64,000 nucleotides of DNA, taken from positions 310,001 through 374,000 of the forward strand of contig NZ_JACHDB010000002.1 of assembly GCF_014200805.1 (NCBI RefSeq). The letters run 5' to 3'. A program made the position numbers and the translations under genes. A model generated the notes under the pieces. That model saw only the letters and a program-made list of their open reading frames with translations, had not been told where the DNA came from and ran no database searches. Source of the stretch: Nocardiopsis composta. GTDB lineage: Bacteria > Actinomycetota > Actinomycetes > Streptosporangiales > Streptosporangiaceae. Shown here in pieces: positions 1 through 8,529 of this stretch. The first letter of the stretch is position 1; every line of letters begins with the position of its first letter.

Positions 1-1
1 G

Positions 2-1300
2 GTGGTGGGCGGGATGCGCGGCGCCGCCGACCGGTGCATGAACATCGGGCTGTGCCGCAAGACCTCCTCCGGCACGATGTGTCCGTCCTACATCGCCACC
101 CGGGACGAGGAGCACTCCACCCGGGGCCGGGCCAACGCCCTGGTCGAGGCGCTCTCCTCGGCCGACCCGGCGGCGGCGCTGGGCGAGGAGCCGCTGCACG
201 GGGCGCTCGACCTGTGCCTGATGTGCAAGGCCTGCAAGAGCGAGTGCCCGCTCGGCGTGGACATGGCCAAGCTGAAGAGCGAGGCCCTCTCGCACCACCA
301 CGACGTGCACGGGGTGCCGCTGCGCTCGCGGGTCTTCGGCGCGGTGCGCACGCTCTACCGGCTCGGTTCGGCGACCGCGCCGCTGAGCTCGCTGCCGAAC
401 CGGGTGCCGCTGCTGCGCCGCCTGGTCGAGCGGACCGTCGGCATCACCGCCCGCCGGCCGCTGCCCGCCTTCGAGCGGCGCAACCTGGTGCGCTGGTTCC
501 GCCGCCGGCCGGCCCCCGAGGCCCCGGCCGACCTGGGCGAGGCGGTCTTCCTCGCCGACTCCTTCGCCACCTACACCGAGCCCGGCATCGGCCGGGCCGC
601 GATCGGGCTGCTGGAGCGGGCCGGCTGGCGGGTACGGCTGGAGAGCCGCGGCTGCTGCGGCCGGTCCAGCCTCTCCAAGGGGCTGGTGGACGATGCGAAG
701 GCCAAGGCCGGGCGGCTGGTCGGGCTGCTCTCCGAGGGCGCGGCCGACGCCCCGATCGTCGGCTGCGAGCCGTCCTGCGTGCTCACCCTGAAGGACGAGG
801 CCGCCTCGCTGCTCCCCGGCGACGAGCGGGTCGCCGCCGTCGCCGACCGGGTGCGCCAGGTCGAGGAGCTGATCACCGAGGCGATCGACGCCGGCCGGCT
901 CCGGCTCTCCGCCGACTCCTGGCCGGCCGGGCGGCGCATCCTCTTCCACGGCCACTGCCACCAGAAGGCGGAGGTGGGCACGGCCGCCACGGTGGGGCTG
1001 CTGCGCCGCATCCCCGGCGCCGAGGTGGTCGAGCTGGACGCCGGCTGCTGCGGGATGGCCGGGTCGTTCGGCTTCGAGGCCGAGCACTACGAGCTGTCCA
1101 TGAAGGTCGGCTCGGACCGGCTGTTCCCGGCGATCGAGGCGGAGCCGGAGGGCACCGTGCTGGCCGCCACCGGGGTGTCGTGCCGGCAGCAGATCGGGCA
1201 CGGCACCGGGCGCCGCTCCTGGCACCCGGTGGAGCTGGTCGCGGCCGCCCTGGAGCCCGCCGCGCCCCGTGAAGGCGCGGGCGCCTCCGGCGAGCGGTGA
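2..1300 (+). CDS. FAD-linked 2-hydroxyacid dehydrogenase, C-terminal Fe-S part (5' truncated)
   Basis: Only the C-terminal ~430 residues are in the window; the frame is open to the left edge. Two ferredoxin-like cysteine clusters are visible near the start (CMNIGLC...CP, then CLMCKACKSECP), followed by the two CCG-type heterodisulfide-reductase-like repeats (RGCCGRSS, CEPSC, HGHCHQK, DAGCCGMAG). This order matches the C-terminal half of the Dld/YdiJ-type fusion enzymes, in which an N-terminal FAD-binding oxidase domain precedes the Fe-S part and electrons pass from a 2-hydroxyacid such as D-lactate to the respiratory chain. The FAD domain should lie just left of the window. A FadR-type regulator follows 74 bp downstream in the same direction, as is common for lactate or glycolate oxidation genes. 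The substrate cannot be read from this part. Confidence 0.85.
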   Translation: MVGGMRGAADRCMNIGLCRKTSSGTMCPSYIATRDEEHSTRGRANALVEALSSADPAAALGEEPLHGALDLCLMCKACKSECPLGVDMAKLKSEALSHHHDVHGVPLRSRVFGAVRTLYRLGSATAPLSSLPNRVPLLRRLVERTVGITARRPLPAFERRNLVRWFRRRPAPEAPADLGEAVFLADSFATYTEPGIGRAAIGLLERAGWRVRLESRGCCGRSSLSKGLVDDAKAKAGRLVGLLSEGAADAPIVGCEPSCVLTLKDEAASLLPGDERVAAVADRVRQVEELITEAIDAGRLRLSADSWPAGRRILFHGHCHQKAEVGTAATVGLLRRIPGAEVVELDAGCCGMAGSFGFEAEHYELSMKVGSDRLFPAIEAEPEGTVLAATGVSCRQQIGHGTGRRSWHPVELVAAALEPAAPREGAGASGER

Positions 1301-1374
1301 CAATGGGACCCCGGGGCGCCCGCGCACGGCGGCGCCCCCGCGTGGATCGGGCCGGTTCGGACAGGAGAGTGACC

Positions 1375-2112
1375 GTGGAAAGGATCGTCAAGCCCCCGAG
1401 CATGGTGGAGCTCGCGGCGCGCTCCATCCGGCAGATGATCCTCAGCGGGGAGCTGCTCCCCGGCGAGCGGGTGGTGGAGAACCGGCTCACCGGGCAGCTG
1501 GGCATCAGCCGGCCGCCGCTGCGCGAGGCGCTGCGCCGGCTGGAGCACGAGGGCCTGATCCGGCAGTCCCCGCACAAGGGCGCGGTGGTCACCCCGCTCA
1601 CCCTGCACGACGTCTACGAGATCATGACGCTGCGGCACCGCCTGGAGGACATGGCGGTCGACCTCGGCATCCCGGTGGCCGAACCGGACAGGCTGGACCG
1701 CTGCTGGGCGTCGCTGCGCGGGATGGAGCGGGCGGCCGACGCCCGGGACGAGGCGGCGCTGATGGAGCACAAGTTCGAGTTCCACGCCGCGGTCGTCGGC
1801 CTGTCCGGCCACCGCCGCCTGGAGGAGGCCTACCGGTCGCTGCAGATGCAGATGCAGCTCTGCATGGCGCTGAACCGGCAGGCCAGGGCGCACCGGAACG
1901 AGACCGCCGCCACCAACGTGCTGCGCCACCGGCGGCTGCTCCGGGTCATCGAGGAGGGCGACCCCGAGGCGGTCCGCGCCGAACTGGCCCGGCACGGCGA
2001 CCAGACCTTCCTGGACGACCTGCCCGGCTCCCTGGAGCCCGGCAGCGACCAGGCCCTGCGCTGGCTGAAGAGCGTCCAGTCCGCCCCGGCCGACCCGGGG
2101 AAGCGGGGCTGA
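1375..2112 (+). CDS. GntR family transcriptional regulator (FadR/FCD type)
   Basis: A 245-residue protein starting at a GTG preceded by AGGAGAG (1363-1369). The N-terminal winged helix is typical of GntR proteins (ILSGELLPGERVVENRLTGQLGISRPPLREALRRLEHEGLI), and the C-terminal all-helical FCD domain carries the acid/His pattern used for metal and carboxylate binding (RHRLEDMAV, FEFHAAVVGLSGH, HRRLLRVIEEGD). It lies right behind the Fe-S dehydrogenase, so control of that gene in response to its organic-acid substrate is the likely role; that is inferred from position. An upstream in-frame ATG at 1303 exists but has no ribosome-binding site. Confidence 0.85.
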   Translation: MERIVKPPSMVELAARSIRQMILSGELLPGERVVENRLTGQLGISRPPLREALRRLEHEGLIRQSPHKGAVVTPLTLHDVYEIMTLRHRLEDMAVDLGIPVAEPDRLDRCWASLRGMERAADARDEAALMEHKFEFHAAVVGLSGHRRLEEAYRSLQMQMQLCMALNRQARAHRNETAATNVLRHRRLLRVIEEGDPEAVRAELARHGDQTFLDDLPGSLEPGSDQALRWLKSVQSAPADPGKRG

Positions 2113-2839
2113 GCCGGGCCCGGACCGCCGGCGGGGGCGCCGCCCGGCCGCGCCGGACCCGCGCGCCCGCGCCGAGGCCCGGCCGCGCCGGGCTCCGGTG
2201 AGGCAGGGGTGGGCGGGGGCGGGACGGGGAGAGGCCGGCCCGCGGAGGTGAGGAGAAGCCCCCGCCGGCGGTCCGGCCGTCCTGAACCGCCGGTCCGGCG
2301 GTGACCCCGGTGCGGGCGGGAGGCCCCTCCGCCGAGTCACCGGGCGGAAGGCCCTCCCGTCCGCCCCCGGTATCGCCTGCCCGCTGCTGACCCGTCGGGG
2401 GCCGCTCGCCGGCACCGGGCCGCCACCCGGCGCGGTCGGCGAGTCCGGGACCGGCGGGGAGGCGGCGGCCCTCCGGGTCCCCGCCGGATCGACGGACCGG
2501 GACACCGGGGCGAGCGCCCCTCAGATCGTTGATGGGGTTCTCCTCGTCTCTGCACCCTGCTCCGCCCTGTTCTTCGGCCCCGCCCCGCGCGGCCTTTCCC
2601 ACCGCCCGGCCCCGCGCCCGCCTTCGCCGGCTCCCAGGGGGCGGCACTCCGCTGTCACGGCGGCGTTGCGGGCGGGCGGCACCGCGGGAAGGCGGGGCAC
2701 CGCGGGCATGCGGATCAGCGCAGGTGGGCGAAACCCCATCAACGATCTCAGGGGCCTTCCCACTGCGGTCCGCCCGGCGGAGGGGCCGCCGGCCCGCCCC
2801 CGGCCCGGCGGCGGTCCGCACGCCCGCCGCGCCCGGCGG
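2113..2839. other. Gene-free stretch between GntR gene and CoA-transferase operon
   Basis: About 730 bp without a convincing reading frame; the open frames here are low-complexity Arg/Pro/Gly products of high GC. It separates two convergent transcription units. The right part (2517-2754) is an inverted-repeat element listed separately. I see no other promoter, RNA gene or terminator with a clear stem and T-run. Confidence 0.6.
2517..2754. repeat. 238-bp intergenic element with 23-bp near-perfect inverted repeats (family A, copy 1)
   Basis: The left arm (2517-2539, beginning CCCCTCAGATCGTTGATGGG) and right arm (2732-2754, ending CAACGATCTCAGGGG) are reverse complements with one mismatch in 23 positions. 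The interior is GC-rich and codes for nothing recognisable. A second element of almost the same length (244 bp) with related ends sits at 46511-46754. The size, intergenic position and shared termini suggest a MITE-like or other dispersed element; no transposase is present. Confidence 0.6.
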
Positions 2840-4033
2840 TCAGTCCGGGGCGCCGGGGCGGTCCTCCGCCCCCGGAACGGGCTCCGGGCGGGGCGGGTCG
2901 GCCCGGCCGAGCAGCTCGGCGCTGCTCTGCCCCAGCCGCTCGGCGGGGCGCGGCCGGTGCTCGGGCAGGCCCGGGAAGCGGATCGGGCCGCGGACCGTCC
3001 GCACCCGGCCCTCGGTCGGGTGCTCCTCCTCCTCGAACAGGCCCACGGCCGCGGCGTGCTCCTCCTCCAGCAGGTCGGCCAGGGACGCCACCCGGGAGAC
3101 CGGGACGTCGGCCTCCTCCAGCAGCGCCAGCCAGGCCCCGGTGGTGCGCTCGGCGACGAGTTCGGCCGCGGTCGCGTACAGCGCGTCGATGTTGGCGGTG
3201 CGCGCGCCCAGGTCGCGGAAGCGCGCGTCGCCGGCGAGCTCGGGGCGCCCGGCCGCCCGGAAGAACGCCGCCCACTGGGCGTCGGTGTAGGGCATCAGGG
3301 CGATGTGCCCGTCCCGGGTGGCGAACGGCCTGCGCTGCGGCGAGGTCGCCCTGGTGTAGCCGACCGGGGCCAGCGGCGGCTCGAACGCGTGCCCGTAGAG
3401 GTGCTCTGCCATCAGGAAGGACGCCATGCTCTCGTACATGGGCACCTCGACCTCGCAGCCGCGGCCGGTGGCGCCGCGGCGCACCAGGGCGCCGAGGATG
3501 CCGACCGCCGCCATCAGCCCGGTCGTCTTGTCGGCGATGACGGAGGGGACGTAGCGCGGTGCGCCGTCCGGCCCCGCATCGAGGTCGGCCAGCCCGGTGG
3601 CGGCCTGGACCAGGTCGTCGTAGGCGGGCCGGCCGGCCCGGGGGCCGCCGGCGCCGAAGCCCACGGCGGCGCAGTAGACGATGCCGGGCGCGGCCGCGGC
3701 GACGTCGGCGTACCCCAGCCCGAGGCGCTCGATCGCGGCCGGCCGGACGTTGTGCACGAACACGTCGCAGTCGGCGGCGAGGCGGAGCAGCGCCTCGCGC
3801 TCCTCGGGCCGCTTGAGGTCGCACACCACGCTGCGCTTGCCCCGGTTGACGTTGAGGTGCACGCCGCCCATCCCCTCCGAGCGGGCCGGGCCCAGCCGCC
3901 GCGTCGGGTCGCCGCCGGGCGGCTCCACCTTGACGACCTCGGCGCCGAGGTCGGCGAGGAGCCGGGTGCAGTAGGGGCCGAGCAGCACGGTCGTCAGATC
4001 CAGCACCCGGACTCCGGCGAGGGGACCGCTCAT
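2840..4033 (-). CDS. CaiB/BaiF family CoA-transferase (class III)
   Basis: A 397-residue protein whose start at 4033 is preceded by GGAGAGGA. It opens with the family signature (GVRVLDLTTVLLGPYCTRLLADLGAEVVKVEPP), and the class III catalytic aspartate is in RPAYDDLVQAATG. These enzymes move CoA between an acyl-CoA donor and a free carboxylic acid. It is the last gene of a leftward unit behind the three TRAP-transporter genes (44-bp gap from dctM), so it probably activates the acid taken up by the transporter. A second CaiB-type enzyme lies across the divergent promoter at 7314; the two may act on different acids or stages. Acid identity is not readable from the sequence. Confidence 0.88.
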   Translation of the reverse strand: MSGPLAGVRVLDLTTVLLGPYCTRLLADLGAEVVKVEPPGGDPTRRLGPARSEGMGGVHLNVNRGKRSVVCDLKRPEEREALLRLAADCDVFVHNVRPAAIERLGLGYADVAAAAPGIVYCAAVGFGAGGPRAGRPAYDDLVQAATGLADLDAGPDGAPRYVPSVIADKTTGLMAAVGILGALVRRGATGRGCEVEVPMYESMASFLMAEHLYGHAFEPPLAPVGYTRATSPQRRPFATRDGHIALMPYTDAQWAAFFRAAGRPELAGDARFRDLGARTANIDALYATAAELVAERTTGAWLALLEEADVPVSRVASLADLLEEEHAAAVGLFEEEEHPTEGRVRTVRGPIRFPGLPEHRPRPAERLGQSSAELLGRADPPRPEPVPGAEDRPGAPD

Positions 4034-4077
4034 CCGCTTCCTCTCCGTCGCGGTGGTTGTGTCGCATCCGGCCGCGG

Positions 4078-5370
4078 CTAGTCGCCGACCATGGTGTTCG
4101 GCAGCCACATCACGGCCTCGGGGAAGACCGAGAAGAGCACGACGACCGCGAGGATCGCCGCGGCGAACGGCGCGGCGCCCCAGAACACCTCCTCCACGCG
4201 CTGCCGCGACGCCCGGGCCACGACGAACACGTTGAGCCCCAGGGGCGGGCTGACCAGGCCGATCTCGGCGAGCAGGACGACCATGACGCCGAACCAGATC
4301 GGGTCCAGCCCCAGTTCGTGCACGACGGGCAGGACGACGGGCACCGTCAGCGCGAGGATCGCCATCTGGTCCATGAAGAAGCCGAGGACCAGGTAGATCA
4401 GCGCGATCACGGCGAAGACCGCCATCGGCGGCATCGGCAGGCCGCCGACCCACGCCGCGATGGCCGGCGTGACCTGGGTGGCGGCCAGGAAGTAGCCGAA
4501 GATGTGGGCGCCGAGGATGATCATCAGGATCATCACCGTGGAGTCCACGGCCTCGCGCGCCGAGTCGTAGAGCGCCCGCAGGCTCGCGGTGCGGCGGGCG
4601 GCCATGATGGCCAGCGCGCCGAGCCCGCCGAAGGCGGCCGCTTCGGTGGGGGTGGCCAGGCCGGTGTAGATCGTCCCGGTCACCAGGGCGAACAGCAGCA
4701 GCACCGGGGAGGCCGGGGCCAGCGTGCGGAACTTCTCCGGCCAGGTGCCGGCGCGGTCGCGCGGCGCCAGCCCGGGCCTGATCCGGATCTGGATCTGCAG
4801 GGTCACGATGATGGCGAGGGTGACGGCGATCCCGGGCACCACCCCGGCGACGAGGATCTGCCCGACGCTCTCCTCGGCCAGCACCGCGTAGAACACCAGG
4901 ATGATGCTGGGCGGGATCATCGCGGCGAGGGTCCCCACGACGGCGGCGAGGCCGTTGGAGAGCCGCCGGTCGTACCCGGCGGCGGTCATCTCCCGGGTCG
5001 AGGTGGTGGCCAGGGTGGCCGCGGCCGCGGTGCTGGACCCGGAGATGGCCGCGAACAGCGCGCCGGCGCCGGCCGTGGCCACGCCGAGTCCGCCGCGGAC
5101 GCCCTCGGTCCAGGCGCGCGCCGCGGCGAACAGGTCGGCGGCCACCCCGCTCTTCAGGACGAACTGCGCCATGAGGATGAACAGCGGGATCGCGGAGAGG
5201 GTGTAGGCCGAGACCGCGGTGTGGGAGGAGGCGGAGACCAGCCCGAGCAGCAGGTCGGTCCCGCCGTGGGCGAGGAGGCCGGCCACCCCGGCGATGCCGA
5301 TGGCGAACCCGACCGGGACCCGGATGAGCAGCAGGGCGAACAGCAGGATGACGATCGCGGTGACCAGCAT
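4078..5370 (-). CDS. dctM: TRAP transporter large permease (DctM)
   Basis: 430 residues, almost wholly hydrophobic with about 12 predicted membrane segments, typical of the large TRAP membrane subunit. Family signatures include the N-terminal RVPVGFAIGIAGVAGLL and a central MIPPSIILVFYAVLAEESVGQ. Its start codon shares one base with the stop of the small subunit (TGATG), indicating translational coupling. With the small subunit and the binding protein it should form a sodium-driven, high-affinity importer for an organic acid. Confidence 0.93.
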   Translation of the reverse strand: MLVTAIVILLFALLLIRVPVGFAIGIAGVAGLLAHGGTDLLLGLVSASSHTAVSAYTLSAIPLFILMAQFVLKSGVAADLFAAARAWTEGVRGGLGVATAGAGALFAAISGSSTAAAATLATTSTREMTAAGYDRRLSNGLAAVVGTLAAMIPPSIILVFYAVLAEESVGQILVAGVVPGIAVTLAIIVTLQIQIRIRPGLAPRDRAGTWPEKFRTLAPASPVLLLFALVTGTIYTGLATPTEAAAFGGLGALAIMAARRTASLRALYDSAREAVDSTVMILMIILGAHIFGYFLAATQVTPAIAAWVGGLPMPPMAVFAVIALIYLVLGFFMDQMAILALTVPVVLPVVHELGLDPIWFGVMVVLLAEIGLVSPPLGLNVFVVARASRQRVEEVFWGAAPFAAAILAVVVLFSVFPEAVMWLPNTMVGD

Positions 5371-5909
5371 CAGCCGCGCACCTCCGTCTCGGCTCCGTCG
5401 GCGGAGCGGTGGGTCAGGGCCGTGGCGGCGAGGCGCAGCAGCAGGACGCCGCTGCCCAGCGGGACGAGGACGTAGGAGGTCCAGCTCGGCCAGGACAGCG
5501 GGCCGCCGCCGGGCGGGGGGATCTCGTTGGTGGCCACCGCCTCGCGGACGGTCTCGGCGCCGGCGTAGAACACCAGCGCGAACAGGGCGAACGCCAGGAC
5601 TTGGCCGAGGAGGTCGAGGATGAGCCGCACCCGCGGCCCGAGCCGCTCGTAGACGACGTCGACGGAGACGTGCGCCCCGGTGCGGTAGGTGGCCGACAGG
5701 CCCAGGTAGAACATGCCGACCATCAGGTAGTCCTGGATGAAGGCGACCGACCAGCCGAGCGGCCGGGCGAACGCGTAGCGCATCAGGACCTCGGCGCCCA
5801 TCAGCACCAGCATCGCGGCGAGGGCGGCGATGGCCAGCGCCATCATGGCCTCCTCGACCCGGGTGACCGCGCGCCGCACGCGGCCCGCGGCGTCACTCCT
5901 GCCCGTCAT
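5370..5909 (-). CDS. dctQ: TRAP transporter small permease (DctQ)
   Basis: 179 residues with four membrane segments (MALAIAALAAMLVLMGAEVL; FIQDYLMVGMFYLGL; LGQVLAFALFALVFY; SYVLVPLGSGVLLLRLA), the standard small TRAP subunit. I chose the ATG at 5909 because GAGGAG lies 8 bp upstream; an in-frame GTG at 5924 would leave that site inside the gene. It overlaps the 3' end of the binding-protein gene by 17 bp and the start of dctM by one base, so the three transporter genes are one operon. Confidence 0.88.
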   Translation of the reverse strand: MTGRSDAAGRVRRAVTRVEEAMMALAIAALAAMLVLMGAEVLMRYAFARPLGWSVAFIQDYLMVGMFYLGLSATYRTGAHVSVDVVYERLGPRVRLILDLLGQVLAFALFALVFYAGAETVREAVATNEIPPPGGGPLSWPSWTSYVLVPLGSGVLLLRLAATALTHRSADGAETEVRG

Positions 5910-6987
5910 CGGCCTGCTCCTCACGGACGCGCTCCAGCTCGGCCTCCATGGCGCTCAGGGCGCGCTCCCCGGGGCGCCCGATGCTCTCCATGTCCTCGGC
6001 CCAGGTCTGCCGGGCCGGTGCCAGGACCTCCTGCCAGGCGGCCTTCTCCTCGCCGGTGAGCCGGTGGAACTCCAGGCCGCCCTCCTCCAGCCGCTTCCGG
6101 GAGGCCTCGTTCTCCTCCTGCAGGGCCCGGCACAGGTGCCGGGTGGTGTCGTGCCCGGCCTCGACGAGCGCGTCCCGGGTCCCGGGGTCGAGCCGCTCCC
6201 AGGCGGCGTCGCCGATGGAGTAGGTGTTGATGAAGCTGCCGACCTCGGCGCCGAGGGTGGAGTGGCCGGCCGCCTCGTCGAGCCGGTAGGGCTCGGCGCT
6301 CATCGGGGCGAGCGCGGTGCCGTCGACGGTTCCGCGGGAGATCGCCTCGTACATCTCGGGGGCGGGCATGCTGACCGGGGACCCGCCCAGCGCGCTGACG
6401 GTCGCGTCGATGGTGCCGCCGGAGGAGCGCAGCATCATGCCGGCGGCGTCCTCGGGGACGACGACCTCCTCGGTGCCGGTCATGATCTCGTAGGACGGGA
6501 TGACCCCGATGACCAGGGGGCGGATGCGCCGCTCGGAGAGCTCCTCGTCGTAGAGCACCCCGCCGGGCTCCATCAGGGGCTCGGCGGCGAGCGCGCCCTC
6601 GCAGGCGTCGCCGACGAGCCCCGGCAGGTCGGCGACGCCGGACAGCGGCAGCTTCGAGGTGACGTAGGCGGGCGCGACCGAGGCCATGTCGACGGCCCCG
6701 GACCCGGCCAGGTCGATCAGGTCCGAGGCGGTGCCGATCTGCTCGGAGGGCAGGTAGTCGAAGGTGACCCGGCCCCCGGTCAGCTCGGTCGCCCGGTGCA
6801 TGAAGTACTCGGCGCCGTGCTCGGAGATGGGGTGGCCCACGGGGTAGGAGTCGCCGAGGACGAGCCGGATCCCGTCGCCCGGCGGCCCGGGCGGTCCCGC
6901 GCACCCGGTCGCGGCCAGCAGCACCGCGGCCAGCCCCGCCCACGGGGCGGCGCGGCCCCGTGGTGGGTCGATGCGTCCATCGGCCAT
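5893..6987 (-). CDS. dctP: TRAP transporter substrate-binding lipoprotein (DctP)
   Basis: 364 residues with an N-terminal lipoprotein signal peptide (hydrophobic stretch and lipobox LAATGC near residue 29), then the DctP fold: LVLGDSYPVGHPISEHGAEYF, LPSEQIGTASDLIDLAGSGAVDMA, and a central region corresponding to the conserved carboxylate-binding Arg segment (MLRSSGG). It captures the ligand outside the membrane for the DctQM permease. GGGAGG precedes the ATG. It is first in the leftward operon, whose promoter region shares GTTC/GAAC palindromes with the divergent CoA-transferase gene. The likely ligand is an organic acid, judged from the CoA-dependent degradation genes around it. Confidence 0.9.
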   Translation of the reverse strand: MADGRIDPPRGRAAPWAGLAAVLLAATGCAGPPGPPGDGIRLVLGDSYPVGHPISEHGAEYFMHRATELTGGRVTFDYLPSEQIGTASDLIDLAGSGAVDMASVAPAYVTSKLPLSGVADLPGLVGDACEGALAAEPLMEPGGVLYDEELSERRIRPLVIGVIPSYEIMTGTEEVVVPEDAAGMMLRSSGGTIDATVSALGGSPVSMPAPEMYEAISRGTVDGTALAPMSAEPYRLDEAAGHSTLGAEVGSFINTYSIGDAAWERLDPGTRDALVEAGHDTTRHLCRALQEENEASRKRLEEGGLEFHRLTGEEKAAWQEVLAPARQTWAEDMESIGRPGERALSAMEAELERVREEQADDGQE

Positions 6988-7037
6988 GTTCGCCTCCCGA
7001 AGCCGAACGCTCCCGCGTGAACCGACTCGATTGAACT

Positions 7038-7053
7038 GTTCCTATATAAGAAC
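7038..7053. promoter_or_regulatory. Candidate operator GTTCCTATATAAGAAC
   Basis: A 16-bp palindrome with one mismatched pair, 50 bp upstream of dctP. It matches the perfect palindrome at 7282-7297 in 15 of 16 positions and overlaps a GAAC-N4-GTTC repeat. Likely regulator binding site by symmetry and recurrence; the protein partner is inferred. Confidence 0.6.
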
Positions 7054-7281
7054 GAATGTTCTGTGACGCCGTGGACATTAGGCTGAGATCCAGATCACTG
7101 TCAATGCTGAGCGGGAAGACGTCCGTCAGGATGTGCCTGCGAATCGAGATTGGTTCCTATATGCGCATGATGGCGATGTGAAACGTTGCCGTGCCGTCAC
7201 GGATCCGACCGGGGCCGGGTTGCGTCGACCGCTTCACGGGCGCCGTTCGGTTCGCTACTGTGTTCTTAAATACGTCAAAAC

Positions 7282-7297
7282 GTTCTTATATAAGAAC
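7282..7297. promoter_or_regulatory. Candidate operator GTTCTTATATAAGAAC (perfect palindrome)
   Basis: A perfect 16-bp palindrome ending 16 bp before the CoA-transferase start at 7314, where a bound protein would block transcription or translation initiation. Related sites lie at 7038-7053 and, more diverged, at 11227-11242 upstream of the MaoC gene. Confidence 0.65.
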
Positions 7298-7313
7298 TTT
7301 GAGAGGGGGGGCG

Positions 7314-8525
7314 ATGCGACCTCTGGACGGGGTGCGCGTCCTCGACCTGTCCCGGGTCCTGGCCGGCCCGTACTGCACCCAGTACCTCGGCGACCTCGGG
7401 GCCGACGTGGTCAAGGTCGAGCCGCCGGGCCAGGGCGACGAGACGCGCGGCTGGGGCCCGCCGTTCGTCGGAGGCGGCGAAGCGAGGGAATCCGTGTACT
7501 TCATGGCGGCCAACCGCGGGAAGCGCGGCATCACCCTGGACCTCAAGTCGGAGGAGGGCCGGCGGATCGCCCGCGAGCTCGCGCTGCGCGCCGACGTGCT
7601 GGTGGAGAACTACCGGCCCGGCACGCTGGCCCGGTTCGGCCTGGACCACGCCGCGCTGAGCGCCGACAACCCCCGGCTGATCTCGGTGTCCATCAGCGGG
7701 TTCGGCCAGACCGGCCGGTACCGGGACCGCCCCGGCTACGACCTCATCGCCCAGGGCATGGGGGGCGTCATGGGCGTCACCGGCGAGCCCGGCGGGCCGC
7801 CGGCCAAGATCGGGTTCCCCGTCGCCGACCTCAACGCCGGCACCTGGGCGATCATCGCCGTGCTCACCGCGCTCCAGGCCCGGGAGCGCACGGGGGTCGG
7901 CCAGGCGATGGACGTCTCCCTGATGGAGTCGCAGCTCGCCTGGCACGTGTACGGCACCGGCATGTACTTCCACACCGGTGCCTCCCCCCGGCGCCGCGGG
8001 TCCCAGCACGAGATGATCGCGCCCTACCAGGCGTACGCGACCGCGGACGGCTGGATCAACGTCGCGGTCCCCAACCAGAGGTTCTGGGCGTCGTTCTGCG
8101 CGCTGCTCGGCGCCGGCCTGGCCGAGGACCCGCGCTTCGCCACCAACGCCGACCGGGTCGAGCACCGCGAGGAGCTCAACGCGGTGATCGAGCCCCTGAT
8201 CGCGGCGCGCACCTCCGCGGAGTGGCTGGCCGACCTGGAGGAGGCCGGCGTCCCCTGCGGCAACATCTCCACCCTCGCCGAGGTCTACTCCGACCCGTGG
8301 GTGGAGGAGCGGGAGCAGATCGTGCGGCTGCCGCACCCGGTCGCCGGCACCTACGTCGGCACGGCATTCCCGGTGAAGGCCTCGCACACGCCGGCCCGCG
8401 CGGACAAGGCACCGCCGCTGCTGGGCCAGCACACCCGAGAGGTGCTCGCCGAGCTCGGATACGACGGCGGGGCGGTGCGGCGGCTGCGCGACGCGGGCGC
8501 CTTCGGCCGCCCCGAGGAGGGATGA
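7314..8525 (+). CDS. CaiB/BaiF family CoA-transferase (class III)
   Basis: 403 residues beginning GVRVLDLSRVLAGPYCTQYLGDLGADVVKVEPPG, the class III CoA-transferase signature; the catalytic aspartate is in RPGYDLIAQGMGG. A purine-rich GAGAGGGGGGG sits just before the ATG. It is first in a two-gene rightward unit with the acyl-CoA dehydrogenase 4 bp downstream, so its product acyl-CoA is probably oxidised next. It is only partly similar to the CoA-transferase at 2840-4033, so the pair is not a recent duplication. Succinyl-CoA or another intermediate of the pathway could serve as CoA donor, but the sequence does not show which. Confidence 0.9.
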   Translation: MRPLDGVRVLDLSRVLAGPYCTQYLGDLGADVVKVEPPGQGDETRGWGPPFVGGGEARESVYFMAANRGKRGITLDLKSEEGRRIARELALRADVLVENYRPGTLARFGLDHAALSADNPRLISVSISGFGQTGRYRDRPGYDLIAQGMGGVMGVTGEPGGPPAKIGFPVADLNAGTWAIIAVLTALQARERTGVGQAMDVSLMESQLAWHVYGTGMYFHTGASPRRRGSQHEMIAPYQAYATADGWINVAVPNQRFWASFCALLGAGLAEDPRFATNADRVEHREELNAVIEPLIAARTSAEWLADLEEAGVPCGNISTLAEVYSDPWVEEREQIVRLPHPVAGTYVGTAFPVKASHTPARADKAPPLLGQHTREVLAELGYDGGAVRRLRDAGAFGRPEEG

Positions 8526-8529
8526 CCCC

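Larger units (their letters stand above)
6988..7313. promoter_or_regulatory. Divergent promoter region of the TRAP and CoA-transferase operons
   Basis: 326 bp of unusually AT-rich sequence for this genome between divergent starts at 6987 and 7314. It holds two related palindromes (7038-7053 and 7282-7297, listed separately), GAAC/GTTC half sites beside the first (GAACTGTTC at 7033-7041, GAACGAATGTTC at 7050-7061), a partial copy GTTCCTATATGCGCAT at 7153-7168, and TGTTCTTAAATAC at 7260-7272. The arrangement indicates coordinate control of both operons by one dimeric regulator, most simply the IclR protein at 11283-12020. Confidence 0.7.
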
